Shown piece after piece: positions 25,328 through 33,906 of a DNA stretch of 58,072 bases. The DNA is taken from the NCBI GenBank assembly GCA_902565645.1, contig CACFFJ010000005.1:1-58072 (forward strand). The letters are read 5' to 3'. The notes below the pieces were generated by a model that did no database searches, was not told the origin of the DNA, and saw only the letters and a list, made by a program, of their open reading frames with translations. The stretch is from an uncultured Candidatus Actinomarina sp. (GTDB lineage: Bacteria > Actinomycetota > Acidimicrobiia > Actinomarinales > Actinomarinaceae). The translations under genes were made by a program, and so were the position numbers. Numbering within the stretch: position 1 is the first letter of the stretch; every line of letters starts with the position of its first letter.

Positions 25328-25752
25328 ATCAATTATACGAACTATCAAGACAATTTCCCGATGAATGGGTTAAAAAAGCTCCTAAAGGAAAGTTTGGAAA
25401 TTATATCCCTCATTCTGTAATTACTCAGAGATTGCTTGAGGTATGCGGTCCATATACTTGGGAAGTTAAAGAATTAATCAGACAAGAAAATGATGGAAAA
25501 GTTGTTGGATGTTTTGGAAAACTAACTGTAGAAATTGATCAAAAATTAGTAACTGTAACATCCATTGGCGATGTAGAACACGACCAAGGAAGTGACGGAA
25601 CAAATGCTAAACATGCTGAATCTGATGCATTTAAAAGATGCGCTATGAAAATAGGTTTAGGTTTACATCTTTGGGCTGGTGAAGAATACTATTTAGATAA
25701 GAAATTAAATGATGATAAAAGTAAGAAGAATCTAAAACTTAAATCAGCCTAA
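25324..25752 (+). CDS. Rad52-like single-strand annealing protein
   Basis: A 142-residue protein with the Rad52/Rad22 core: HSVITQRLLEVCGPYTWEVKE, a beta-hairpin region (GKLTVEIDQKLVTVTSIGDV), then KHAESDAFKRCAMKIGLGLHLW, which matches the conserved helix 'E-x-DAxKRAxxxxG'. The C-terminal tail is short and lysine-rich. The function would be annealing of complementary strands or loading onto ssDNA. It overlaps the upstream gene by 4 bases. Rad52-type proteins are often from phages, but no other phage genes are seen here. The call rests on motif resemblance. Confidence 0.65.
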   Translation: MNQLYELSRQFPDEWVKKAPKGKFGNYIPHSVITQRLLEVCGPYTWEVKELIRQENDGKVVGCFGKLTVEIDQKLVTVTSIGDVEHDQGSDGTNAKHAESDAFKRCAMKIGLGLHLWAGEEYYLDKKLNDDKSKKNLKLKSA

Positions 25753-26204
25753 TTTAATAATTTTCCATTTTTTGATTCTAATAAAATTGTTACAGGGCCA
25801 TCATTTATTAATTCAACTTTCATAAATGCCCCAAACTCACCCTCTTTAACATCCACTCTCCCACTGAATTTTTCAACTACAATTTTTAAGAGTTCTTTTG
25901 CGCTATCTGGGTCTTCTGATTTGATAAAGGAAGGTCTATTTCCCCTTGAAAGATCAGCTAAAAGTGTAAATTGGCTGACTAATAGAATAGAACCATCAAC
26001 ATCAACTATAGATTTATTCATTTTGCCTTCTTCATCAGAAAATATTCTTAAATTTAAAATTTTTTCAGTTAAAACACCTACATCTTCAATAGTGTCTTCT
26101 TTCTCTACACCCCATAAAAGAAGTAATCCATTATTTATTGAAGATATTTCCTTTTCACTTACTTTTACAGAAGATGATTCAACTCTTTGTATTACTACTT
26201 TCAT
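25749..26204 (-). CDS. dtd: D-aminoacyl-tRNA deacylase
   Basis: Removes D-amino acids mis-attached to tRNA. The family motifs are clear: start MKVVIQRVESSSVKV, LVSQFTLLADLSRGNRPSF near residue 75-95, and the Gly-cisPro motif in NDGPVTILLES. Length 151 is normal. Its stop overlaps the stop of the convergent Rad52-like gene by 4 bases (CTAA). Confidence 0.96.
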   Translation of the reverse strand: MKVVIQRVESSSVKVSEKEISSINNGLLLLWGVEKEDTIEDVGVLTEKILNLRIFSDEEGKMNKSIVDVDGSILLVSQFTLLADLSRGNRPSFIKSEDPDSAKELLKIVVEKFSGRVDVKEGEFGAFMKVELINDGPVTILLESKNGKLLN

Positions 26205-26227
26205 AAATACTATTCTAAGATATACAC

Positions 26228-26641
26228 ATGGTATTAGACAAAAAAACTATAGCTATGGCTTCAGGTCCTAACTATGCTGCTTTCACTACTTTGTTTAAAA
26301 ATGGATCACCTCAAACCCATATGATGTGGGTTGATACAGATGGTGAGCATTTGTTAATTAATACTGAAATTCATAGAACAAAATACTTAAATACAAACAA
26401 CGATAAAAGAGTTAATGTCATGATTTGGAAACATGATGATACTTTTAAATTTGTAGAAATACGTGGAAAAGTAATTGATGAAATAAGAGGTGAAGAAGCT
26501 TTTGATAATATTAATAAATTATCTGAAAAATACTTTAATAAACCTTATCCATTCGAAGTTCAAACTGAAAGAATTGTTTTGAAAATTGAAGCTGAGAGAG
26601 AGTTTTTCTTTAATTTAAAAGAAGAAGATTTTGATTTTTAG
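26228..26641 (+). CDS. PPOX-class (F420-type) flavin/deazaflavin protein
   Basis: A 137-residue split-barrel protein of the pyridoxamine-phosphate-oxidase class. Blocks: YAAFTTLFKNGSPQTHMMWVD, LLINTEIHRTKYLNTNNDKR and FVEIRGKVIDE, as in actinobacterial F420-dependent PPOX proteins. The stop overlaps the convergent dehydrogenase gene stop by 4 bases. F420 rather than FMN is favoured by the presence of cofC and a Ddn-like gene in the window, but the cofactor is not determined by sequence alone. Confidence 0.78.
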   Translation: MVLDKKTIAMASGPNYAAFTTLFKNGSPQTHMMWVDTDGEHLLINTEIHRTKYLNTNNDKRVNVMIWKHDDTFKFVEIRGKVIDEIRGEEAFDNINKLSEKYFNKPYPFEVQTERIVLKIEAEREFFFNLKEEDFDF

Positions 26642-27489
26642 GAATAGTCATAAAACCCTTTTCCTGTTTTAACTCCTAAATCTCCTTTTTTAACTTTTTC
26701 TTCAAGAAATTTTTTTGGATAATCTTCTGGATCTTTTGTTTCATTGTAAATTTTTAATTTAGCATAATAATGTATATCAAGACCAGAATAATCAGATAAT
26801 TCAAATGGTCCTCTGGGGTGATGCAGACCATTTTTTATTGCTATATCTATATCCTTAAAATCAGCAATTCCCTCATCATATAATTTATATGCTTCATCTG
26901 TTAGAGCCGCCAACATTCTGTTAACAATGAATCCAGGAGTTTCTTTTTTACAAGTAACTACTGTTCTTCCCATGTCTTTTCCTAGATTTTGTGTACGTTC
27001 AATAGTCTCTTTATTAGTTTCTTTAGGATAAGAAATTTCAACTAAATCCATCCTTATTGGTGGATAGAAGAAGTGCATATTTATAAACCTACTTGGATGC
27101 TCACAGGGTTTAGCTAATTCTGATGCAGGTATAAAGGAACTATTTGTTGCTAAAACAACATCCTCATTTAATTTCTTTGATATGTCTTCAAAAATCTGTA
27201 ATTTTACATCTAGCTTTTCAACAACAGCCTCTATAACAAATGATTTATTATTAATTGTTTCATCAATAGACTCTGCAGTTTTAAGATAATTTTTAAAATT
27301 CTCTAAGTGAGTCTTTTCATATCTACCTTTTTCAACAAGGTTCATTAAATTTTCTTCAGTAAATTTAATTTTTGATTTTAGATTTTTAATATCTTTATCA
27401 TAAATATTTGTTTCATATCCTGCCATAGCAGCAAGTGCAGCAATTTGACTTCCCATTTGACCACCGCCTATAACTGCTACAGATTCCAT
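26638..27489 (-). CDS. 3-hydroxyacyl-CoA dehydrogenase
   Basis: NAD-dependent oxidation of 3-hydroxyacyl-CoA, for example 3-hydroxybutyryl-CoA to acetoacetyl-CoA. Rossmann motif VAVIGGGQMGSQIAALAA, the catalytic His in NMHFFYPPIRMDLVEI, VVTCKKETPGFIVNRML and HPRGPFELSDYSGLDI follow the family order. At 283 residues it is a stand-alone HbdA/PaaH-type enzyme. It lies two bases downstream of an acyl-CoA dehydrogenase gene on the same strand. Adjacent thiolase and dehydratase genes make a short-chain pathway likely. Confidence 0.9.
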   Translation of the reverse strand: MESVAVIGGGQMGSQIAALAAMAGYETNIYDKDIKNLKSKIKFTEENLMNLVEKGRYEKTHLENFKNYLKTAESIDETINNKSFVIEAVVEKLDVKLQIFEDISKKLNEDVVLATNSSFIPASELAKPCEHPSRFINMHFFYPPIRMDLVEISYPKETNKETIERTQNLGKDMGRTVVTCKKETPGFIVNRMLAALTDEAYKLYDEGIADFKDIDIAIKNGLHHPRGPFELSDYSGLDIHYYAKLKIYNETKDPEDYPKKFLEEKVKKGDLGVKTGKGFYDYS

Positions 27490-27491
27490 AA

Positions 27492-28697
27492 TTACCTATG
27501 TTTATTTATTTCTCTTTTAGCTATTGATTGTAGATGAACTTCATCTGGACCATCAGCTATTCTCAGCACTCTTGCTCCAGCTGCCATTTTTGCTAAAGGT
27601 GTGTCTTGAGAAACTCCCATAGCTCCATGAGCTTGTATAGCTTTATCAATAACATAAGTAGCTGCATCCATTACTGAAACTTTAATTGAAGAAATTTCTA
27701 TCCTTGCTTGATCTTTACCTACAGTATCCATTAACCATGCTGTTTTAAGAGTAAGTAACCTTGCTTCTTCAATTTTAATTCTTGATTTAGCAATCCACTG
27801 TTGTATTACACCTTGCTCAGATAATGTTTTTCCAAATGCTTCCCTTTCAAGAGTCCTTTTAATCATAAGTTCTAATGCCCTTTCTGACATTCCTATAGTT
27901 CTCATGCAATGATGAATTCTTCCTGGGCCTAATCTTGCTTGTGCTATCTTAAATCCTGCACCTTCCCCTCCGATTAAGTTAGTTTTTGGAACGATTACAT
28001 TTTCAAACTTCACTTCTGGATGGCCCGTATAACCATCGTCATAGCCAAATACATGCATAGGTCTTACAACAGTTACGCCTTGTGTATTCATTGGAACCAA
28101 TACTTGGCTTTGTCTCTGGTGTGGCGGGTTGTCAGGATTTGTAACTCCCATAAATATACATATTTCAGCTCTTGGATTTATGGCATTAGAAGTCCACCAT
28201 TTCGTTCCATTGATTACATAATTATCTCCATCACTTTCAATAGAGCTACCAATATTTGTTGCATCAGACGAAGCAACGTTAGGCTCAGTCATTGCAAAAC
28301 ATGATCTAATTTTGCCTTCTAAAAGTGGTTCAAGCCATTCTTTCTTTTGTTCTGGAGTTCCAAATTCTGCAAGTATCTCCATATTCCCAGTATCAGGAGC
28401 AGAACAGTTAAAAACTTCTGATGACCACCAAACTCTACCCATAATTTCAGCTAAAGGCGCGTAGTCAAGATTAGATAGTCCAGGGCCATGATTTTTATCT
28501 GGCAAAAATAAGTTCCACAAACCAATTTTTCTTGCTTCTTCTTTTAATTCATCTAATACATCTGGTATATGTAAGGGATCTCCTGATTCTTCAATAGCTT
28601 TATCGTAACTATCTTCATTTGGATATATATGATCATCAAAAAATTTAATTAAACTTTCTTGTAATTCAAGCGATTCTTTTGAGTAATTAAAATCCAC
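27492..28697 (-). CDS. acyl-CoA dehydrogenase, ACAD10/11-like
   Basis: FAD-dependent acyl-CoA dehydrogenase family, 401 residues, GTG start at 28697. Blocks: [65 protein letters not shown] and the C-terminal [16 protein letters not shown]. That ending and the LGPGRIHH segment are typical of the ACAD10/11 group. The divergent neighbour encodes the matching aminoglycoside-phosphotransferase-like kinase, the other half of ACAD10/11. The pair probably handles 4-hydroxyacyl-CoA or a similar substrate. Electrons, if any, would go to EtfAB. Confidence 0.85.
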   Translation of the reverse strand: MDFNYSKESLELQESLIKFFDDHIYPNEDSYDKAIEESGDPLHIPDVLDELKEEARKIGLWNLFLPDKNHGPGLSNLDYAPLAEIMGRVWWSSEVFNCSAPDTGNMEILAEFGTPEQKKEWLEPLLEGKIRSCFAMTEPNVASSDATNIGSSIESDGDNYVINGTKWWTSNAINPRAEICIFMGVTNPDNPPHQRQSQVLVPMNTQGVTVVRPMHVFGYDDGYTGHPEVKFENVIVPKTNLIGGEGAGFKIAQARLGPGRIHHCMRTIGMSERALELMIKRTLEREAFGKTLSEQGVIQQWIAKSRIKIEEARLLTLKTAWLMDTVGKDQARIEISSIKVSVMDAATYVIDKAIQAHGAMGVSQDTPLAKMAAGARVLRIADGPDEVHLQSIAKREINKHR

Positions 28698-28745
28698 AAT
28701 TTATTCTATCAATTAACTGCCCTCAACAAAAGAAACTTTGAGTAA

Positions 28746-28751
28746 TATATT
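28746..28751 (+). promoter_or_regulatory. -10 element giving a leaderless kinase transcript
   Basis: TATATT ends five bases before the ATG at 28757, in AGTAATATATTTCTTAATGG. With that spacing transcription should begin at the start codon. No Shine-Dalgarno is seen. Confidence 0.4.
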
Positions 28752-28756
28752 TCTTA

Positions 28757-29773
28757 ATGGACTTTTTTAACACTCAGATAAGGGAATTAATTGTTGAAAA
28801 TATTGAAATAGATAGAAACTTTCAATATGAACAATTCAAAGTTGGTAGGTCTAATATTACATTTAAAATCTTTGACGATAAAAATTCTTATGTGCTCAGG
28901 AGACCTCCATATGGAAATAAATTGGAATCTGCACATAATATGTCGAGAGAATACAAAATTATTGATGAACTATCTAAAAATAATTTAAAAGTTCCTAAAC
29001 CAATATTTCTTTATACAGAAAAAGATATTACTGAAGATGATTTTTATATTATGGAGTATGTAGAGGGTAAAACTATTTCCGATAATATAGAAGCCAAACT
29101 GTTGTCTAGTGATGAAAAGCAAACTATATCAAATTCATTTATAGAAACTATTGCAGATATCCATAATTTTGATGTAGTAAATTCAAAATTAAATGATCTT
29201 GGTAAGCATGAAGGTTATGTTGAAAGACAACTTAATAGATGGACTAAGCAATTTGAAGCACAAAAGGTTAGAGAAATTGAGGACCTAGATTTTGCAACAG
29301 AAATGTTATTTCAAAATATACCAAAACAACAGAAAATTAGCATAGTTCATGGAGATTATAGATTAGATAATGTAAGAGTAAACAATGGAAAAGTAGCAGC
29401 TGTAGTAGATTGGGAACTTTGTACTATTGGTGATCCATTAGCTGATCTAGGTACAATAATTGCATCTTGGTCAAATAGTAAAGAAAAAGATACTCCATTT
29501 ATTTACTCCCCTACATTGTCTGATGGATTTTTATCAAGGAGTGAACTGCTTGAGATTTACTCAAATAATTCAGATCTAGATTTAAAAAATATAGAATTTT
29601 ATGTAAGACTGTCTTACTGGAAACATGCAATGATTATGGAAGGCGTCTATGTAAGATATTCTCGCGGTTCTTATGGAAAAATTAATAAAAAAGAAATAGA
29701 ATTATTTAAACAAAGTACAGTTATGTTTGCGAAAAAGGCAGCAAACCAAGATTTATTAAAGGAGATAAAATGA
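28757..29773 (+). CDS. ACAD10/11-type phosphotransferase (APH family)
   Basis: Aminoglycoside-phosphotransferase-fold kinase of 338 residues. The catalytic loop is HGDYRLDN (198-205) and the metal-binding Asp is in AVVDWELCTIGDPLADL (Asp218), a form typical of the ACAD10/11 kinase domain and of LvaA-like 4-hydroxyacyl-CoA kinases rather than drug-resistance enzymes. N-lobe FKVGRSNITFKI and YVLRRPPYG fit. It is divergent from the matching acyl-CoA dehydrogenase and overlaps the MaoC gene by 4 bases. Likely substrate: the 4-hydroxy group of an acyl-CoA; not provable here. Confidence 0.8.
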   Translation: MDFFNTQIRELIVENIEIDRNFQYEQFKVGRSNITFKIFDDKNSYVLRRPPYGNKLESAHNMSREYKIIDELSKNNLKVPKPIFLYTEKDITEDDFYIMEYVEGKTISDNIEAKLLSSDEKQTISNSFIETIADIHNFDVVNSKLNDLGKHEGYVERQLNRWTKQFEAQKVREIEDLDFATEMLFQNIPKQQKISIVHGDYRLDNVRVNNGKVAAVVDWELCTIGDPLADLGTIIASWSNSKEKDTPFIYSPTLSDGFLSRSELLEIYSNNSDLDLKNIEFYVRLSYWKHAMIMEGVYVRYSRGSYGKINKKEIELFKQSTVMFAKKAANQDLLKEIK

Positions 29774-30231
29774 AAGTAGTACCTGCTAGTGAATTACAAA
29801 ACCACGTCGGTGAAGAGGTTGGAGTTTCTGATTGGTTAGAAGTAACTCAAGAAAGAATTAACCAGTTTGCAGAAGCAACAAATGATCACCAGTTTATACA
29901 TGTTGATACTGAAATGGCTAAAAATACTCCTTGGGGAACTACAATAGCTCACGGTTTCTTAACACTTAGTCTTATTCCATATCTGTCAGCTGAAAATGGG
30001 ATAATGCCAGATAACATTCAAATGGCTGTTAACTATGGAACTGATAAAGTTCGATTCTTAGAAGCTGTTCCTGTTAATAGTAAAATTAGGGGAAGGTTTG
30101 TACTTTCAGATGTTCAAGAAAAACCAGGCAACAGATGGTTACTTAAGTCAGATGTTACTATAGAAATTGAAGGTAAAGAGAAGCCAGCTGCAATAGCTGA
30201 AACGCTTGCTCTTTTCGTTGTTACAGAATAA
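29770..30231 (+). CDS. MaoC-family hydratase/dehydratase
   Basis: Hot-dog-fold enoyl-CoA hydratase of 153 residues. The catalytic Asp/His segment is [14 protein letters not shown], followed by [16 protein letters not shown]. The enzyme would add water to an enoyl-CoA such as crotonyl-CoA or remove it from the (R)-3-hydroxyacyl-CoA. A GGAGA precedes the ATG, which overlaps the kinase stop by 4 bases. Thiolase follows after 14 bases. Stereochemistry (R rather than S) is a family expectation and would not suit an (S)-specific dehydrogenase directly. Confidence 0.85.
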   Translation: MKVVPASELQNHVGEEVGVSDWLEVTQERINQFAEATNDHQFIHVDTEMAKNTPWGTTIAHGFLTLSLIPYLSAENGIMPDNIQMAVNYGTDKVRFLEAVPVNSKIRGRFVLSDVQEKPGNRWLLKSDVTIEIEGKEKPAAIAETLALFVVTE

Positions 30232-30245
30232 TAAGGAGAGTACAG

Positions 30246-31424
30246 ATGAGAGAAGCAGTTATTGTTTCAGCAGCAAGAACACCTATAGGCAAAGCTTATA
30301 GAGGGGCCTATAACAATACAGCGGCTCCTACACTCGCTTCCTACTCAATAAAGGAAGCTGTTCATAGGGCTGGAATTGATCCAGAAGAAGTTGATGATGT
30401 CGTAATGGGCTGTGCTCAACAACAAGGTTCTCAAGCATTAAATATTGGAAGACTTGGAGGAATAGCAGCAGGACTTCCAAACACTGTTTCAGGTATGACT
30501 ATTGATAGACAGTGTTCTTCAGGAATGATGGCTATAGCTACTGCTTCTAAACAGATTATTACAGACAATATGGATACAGTGGTTGCTGGAGGTGTTGAAT
30601 CTATTTCATTAGTTCAAACTGCAGAAATCAGATTAGATATAGATCCTAACGTAACTGAACATGCTCAACACGCATATATGCCAATGATAGAAACAGCTGA
30701 TAACGTTGCTGAAAAATATAGTGTAAGTAGAGAAGATCAAGACGAATACTCTCTTCAGAGTCAACAAAGAACAGCTTCAGCACAAGAAGCTGGAATCTAT
30801 GCTGATGAAGTAATATCCACTACTACAACTAAATTAGTAAAAGATAAAGAATCTGGTGAAATTTCCGAAGAAGAAGTAACTTTAGAAAAAGATGAGGGAA
30901 ATAGACCAGAAACAAACATAGAAGGACTTTCATCACTTATGCCTGTGTATGGTGAAGGAAAGTTTATTACTGCAGGAAATGCTTCTCAACTTTCAGATGG
31001 ATCGGCTTCAGTTGTAGTTATGGAAGCAAAGGTTGCTGAAAAAAAAGGATTGAACCCTATTGGTTACTATAGAGGAATGGCTGTAGCTGGGTTAGCTCCT
31101 GAGGAAATGGGGATTGGTCCTATATATGCAGTTCCAAAGTTGTTAGACAGATTCAATCTAACGGTTGATGATATTGGTCTATGGGAATTAAATGAAGCAT
31201 TTGCAGTTCAAGCTTTGTATTGTAGGGATAAAATTGGTATCGACAATGAAGTTTACAATGTAAACGGTGGTTCCATATCTATTGGTCATCCATATGGAAT
31301 GACTGGATCGCGTATGACTATGCATGCACTAATGGAAGGTAAAAGAAGAGGCGCTAAATATGTAGTAGTAACTATGTGTGTTGGCGGAGGAATGGGTGCT
31401 GCAGGACTGTTTGAAGTCATATAA
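30246..31424 (+). CDS. acetyl-CoA acetyltransferase (thiolase)
   Basis: Thiolase of 392 residues. The acylated cysteine is in [14 protein letters not shown] (near residue 88), the His in [16 protein letters not shown], and the second Cys in [13 protein letters not shown]. Start [16 protein letters not shown] is typical. AAGGAG at 30233-30238 is a good ribosome-binding site. It would cleave acetoacetyl-CoA or longer 3-ketoacyl-CoA to acetyl-CoA. It ends the kinase-MaoC-thiolase operon; the dehydratase gene that follows has its own promoter. Confidence 0.93.
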   Translation: MREAVIVSAARTPIGKAYRGAYNNTAAPTLASYSIKEAVHRAGIDPEEVDDVVMGCAQQQGSQALNIGRLGGIAAGLPNTVSGMTIDRQCSSGMMAIATASKQIITDNMDTVVAGGVESISLVQTAEIRLDIDPNVTEHAQHAYMPMIETADNVAEKYSVSREDQDEYSLQSQQRTASAQEAGIYADEVISTTTTKLVKDKESGEISEEEVTLEKDEGNRPETNIEGLSSLMPVYGEGKFITAGNASQLSDGSASVVVMEAKVAEKKGLNPIGYYRGMAVAGLAPEEMGIGPIYAVPKLLDRFNLTVDDIGLWELNEAFAVQALYCRDKIGIDNEVYNVNGGSISIGHPYGMTGSRMTMHALMEGKRRGAKYVVVTMCVGGGMGAAGLFEVI

Positions 31425-31466
31425 TTAAATTTAAACTTTAAAAAGCCTTCGACTGTTTTGAAATTC

Positions 31467-31472
31467 TATAAT
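31467..31472 (+). promoter_or_regulatory. -10 element giving a leaderless dehydratase transcript
   Basis: A perfect TATAAT in TTCTATAATATTATATGG ends five bases before the ATG at 31478, which places the expected transcription start on the start codon. There is no Shine-Dalgarno. A -35 box is not obvious. Confidence 0.55.
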
Positions 31473-31477
31473 ATTAT

Positions 31478-32938
31478 ATGGAGAAAATTTCCAATAAAGA
31501 AGAATACTTAGAATCAATATCTAATAGAGATTTAAAAATATATTTAATGGGTGAACTTGTAGAAGATCCACTAACTCACCCAATAATAAAACCCAGCATT
31601 GAAGCTATGGCAGAAACTTATGAATTAGCAGTTAGAGAACCAGATTTGGCAAGTGTAAAATCACCTTATACTGGTGAAGCAATAAATAGATTCTTACATA
31701 TTGCTGAAAACAGTGAAGATCTATATCTCCAAAACAAAATGCAAAGGAAACTTGGACAATTAACTGGTACATGTTTTCAAAGATGTGTAGGGATGGATGC
31801 ATTCAATGCTTTGCATTCTGTAACATTTGAAATAGACGAAAAATATAAAACGCAATATCACGAAAACTTTAAATCATTTTTAACTGAAATGCACAAATAT
31901 AATTTAGTTATTGGTGGTGCAATGACAGATGTTAAAGGCGATAGATCAAAATTACCACACGAACAAGAAGATGAAGATCTGTATTTAAGAGTTGTTGATA
32001 GAGATAAAAAAGGTGTTTATGTTAAGGGTGCTAAAGCACACCAAACTGGTTGCATTAATTCTCATTGGATGGTTGTTATGCCAACACTAAGGTTATCTGA
32101 AAATGATAAGGACTATGCAATTGTTGGAGCTATTCCAGTAGATGCAGATGGTATAACATATATTTATGGAAGACAATCTTGCGATACAAGAAGTATGGAA
32201 CCTGGTGAATATGATGTAGGTAATAAATATTTTGCAGGTCAAGAAGCAATGGTTATTTTTGATAATGTTTTCATCCCTAATGAATATATCTTTATGAACG
32301 GAGAGTATGACTATGCTTCAATGCTTGTAGAAAGGTTTACTACATATCACAGAAGGTCTTACGTATGTAAATCAGGTGTTGGTGATGTGTTAATTGGAGC
32401 CGCTGCAACTATTGCCGAATATAACGGAGTAGAAGATGCATCACACATTAAAGATAAACTTGTTGAGATGAATAAATTAAATGAGACTATTTATGCAACT
32501 GGGATAGCATCATCACTTCAAGGATCAGAAACTAAATCTGGAAATTATATTAACGATGATTTACTTGCAAATGTTTGTAAACAACACGTTACTAAAGAAA
32601 CATACGAAATAGGTAGAATTGCACAAGATTTAGCTGGAGGTTTAGTTGGTTCAATGCCATCAGGAATTGATTTTAATGAAGGTGAAATGTCTGAAGATTT
32701 AAAAAAGTATTTAAAAGGTAAAGAAGATATTAATGCTGAGGATAGAGTAAAAATATTAAGGCTTATTGAGAATATGACACTTGGAAGAAATGCTGTAGCT
32801 TACCTAACAGAATCTATGCATGGTGCAGGCTCACCACAAGCTCAAAGAGTCCAAATAAGAAGAAAAGTTAATATAGAAGAAAAAAAAGATTTTGCTAAAA
32901 AATTATCTGGAGTTCAAGAAAGGAATGAAAAATCATGA
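31478..32938 (+). CDS. abfD: 4-hydroxybutyryl-CoA dehydratase (AbfD family)
   Basis: Radical [4Fe-4S]/FAD enzyme turning 4-hydroxybutyryl-CoA into crotonyl-CoA. Compared from memory with the Clostridium aminobutyricum enzyme, the match runs the whole length. Cluster ligands C99 and C103 occur in TGTCFQRCVGMDAFN at the same numbering, with H291 in TYHRRSY and C297 just after. Also shared: GAKAHQTGCINSH, YGRQSCDTRSM, NVFIPNEYIF and the end ESMHGAGSPQAQR. The H-to-C spacing is one residue shorter than I recall for AbfD. Paralogues in the HpaB superfamily (4-hydroxyphenylacetate hydroxylase) lack these cysteines. Overlaps the next gene by 4 bases. Confidence 0.87.
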   Translation: MEKISNKEEYLESISNRDLKIYLMGELVEDPLTHPIIKPSIEAMAETYELAVREPDLASVKSPYTGEAINRFLHIAENSEDLYLQNKMQRKLGQLTGTCFQRCVGMDAFNALHSVTFEIDEKYKTQYHENFKSFLTEMHKYNLVIGGAMTDVKGDRSKLPHEQEDEDLYLRVVDRDKKGVYVKGAKAHQTGCINSHWMVVMPTLRLSENDKDYAIVGAIPVDADGITYIYGRQSCDTRSMEPGEYDVGNKYFAGQEAMVIFDNVFIPNEYIFMNGEYDYASMLVERFTTYHRRSYVCKSGVGDVLIGAAATIAEYNGVEDASHIKDKLVEMNKLNETIYATGIASSLQGSETKSGNYINDDLLANVCKQHVTKETYEIGRIAQDLAGGLVGSMPSGIDFNEGEMSEDLKKYLKGKEDINAEDRVKILRLIENMTLGRNAVAYLTESMHGAGSPQAQRVQIRRKVNIEEKKDFAKKLSGVQERNEKS

Positions 32939-33906
32939 AAGCTATTGTTTGTACGAAGCTAGGTGAACCAAATCTTTTAGAAATAAAAGAAATTGATAAA
33001 CCAAGTATTACTGAAGAAGATGTATTAATAAAAGTTGAAGCTGCTGGAGTTAACTTTCCTGATGCATTATTAGTGCAAGGCAAATATCAAATCGTTTTAG
33101 ACCCTCCTTTTACACCTGGAAACGAGGTCTGTGGTGTAGTTGAAGATAAAGGAGCAAATGTAGAACTACCAATTGGTTCAAAAGTTATTGGATTACCACC
33201 TGTTGGAGGTTTTGCTGAATATGTAGCTTTAAACAAAAATCTAGTAATCCCAGTAAATAGTGATTTTGATCCATTAGCTGGAGCTAGTTTACCAATAAAT
33301 TATGGAACAACCTATTACGCACTTAAAAGAAGGGCAAAAGCCAATAACGGAGAGACTTTATTAGTTCTAGGAGCATCTGGTGGAATAGGAACTGCGTCTA
33401 TTCAGCTAGCTCAAGTTATGGGATTGAAAACAATTTGTGCAGTTGGATCTTATGAAAAAGAAGATTATGTTAAAAGCTTAGGTGCTGATGAGATTGTTAG
33501 ATATGATCAAGTTGACCTAAAAGAAACTGTTAAAAGTCTTACAAACGGAAAGGGTGTCGATATAGTGATGGATCCTGTTGGTGGAAATGTATCCGAGGAA
33601 GCATTACGAGCAACAGGATTTAATGGTAGACACCTAGTAATAGGATTCGCTAATGGAGAAATACCAAAAATTTCTCTTAATTTAACTCTTGTGAAAGGAG
33701 TATCTATAGTTGGTGTATGGTGGGGTCGTTGGACAAATACTTCCCCCAAAGAAACGGCTGAAGACTTTATTGAATTAGTTTCATATATAAATGATAAAAA
33801 ATTAAATATCTCTCCAAAAAATATCTACAGTCTTGAAGAAACATCAATGGCTTTGGAAAACTTTTTAAATAGAAAAAATATTGGAAAAACTGTTATAAAG
33901 TTCTAG
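32935..33906 (+). CDS. NADPH:quinone oxidoreductase-like medium-chain reductase
   Basis: Zinc-free MDR-family oxidoreductase of 323 residues. Blocks: AAGVNFPDALLVQGKY, FTPGNEVCGVVEDKG, PINYGTTYYALKRRA, nucleotide loop LVLGASGGIGTASIQLAQ and the C-terminal FLNRKNIGKTVIKF. Its start overlaps the abfD stop by 4 bases (ATGA), so it is probably made with the dehydratase. It could reduce an enoyl-CoA or quinone; family members include crotonyl-CoA/acryloyl-CoA reductases, but the specific substrate is not visible. Confidence 0.85.
   Translation: MKAIVCTKLGEPNLLEIKEIDKPSITEEDVLIKVEAAGVNFPDALLVQGKYQIVLDPPFTPGNEVCGVVEDKGANVELPIGSKVIGLPPVGGFAEYVALNKNLVIPVNSDFDPLAGASLPINYGTTYYALKRRAKANNGETLLVLGASGGIGTASIQLAQVMGLKTICAVGSYEKEDYVKSLGADEIVRYDQVDLKETVKSLTNGKGVDIVMDPVGGNVSEEALRATGFNGRHLVIGFANGEIPKISLNLTLVKGVSIVGVWWGRWTNTSPKETAEDFIELVSYINDKKLNISPKNIYSLEETSMALENFLNRKNIGKTVIKF

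Noticed and set aside
31039-31046. A8 run in the thiolase gene, examined as a third frameshift site
   Set aside because: The frame continues correctly through it (VAEKKGLNP), so it is a control showing that not all A-tracts are faulty.
31478-32938. Annotation as 4-hydroxyphenylacetate 3-monooxygenase (HpaB), the usual default for this superfamily
   Set aside because: The iron-sulfur ligands C99, C103, H291 and C297 and the AKAHQTG and GRQSCDTR blocks match 4-hydroxybutyryl-CoA dehydratase, not HpaB hydroxylases.
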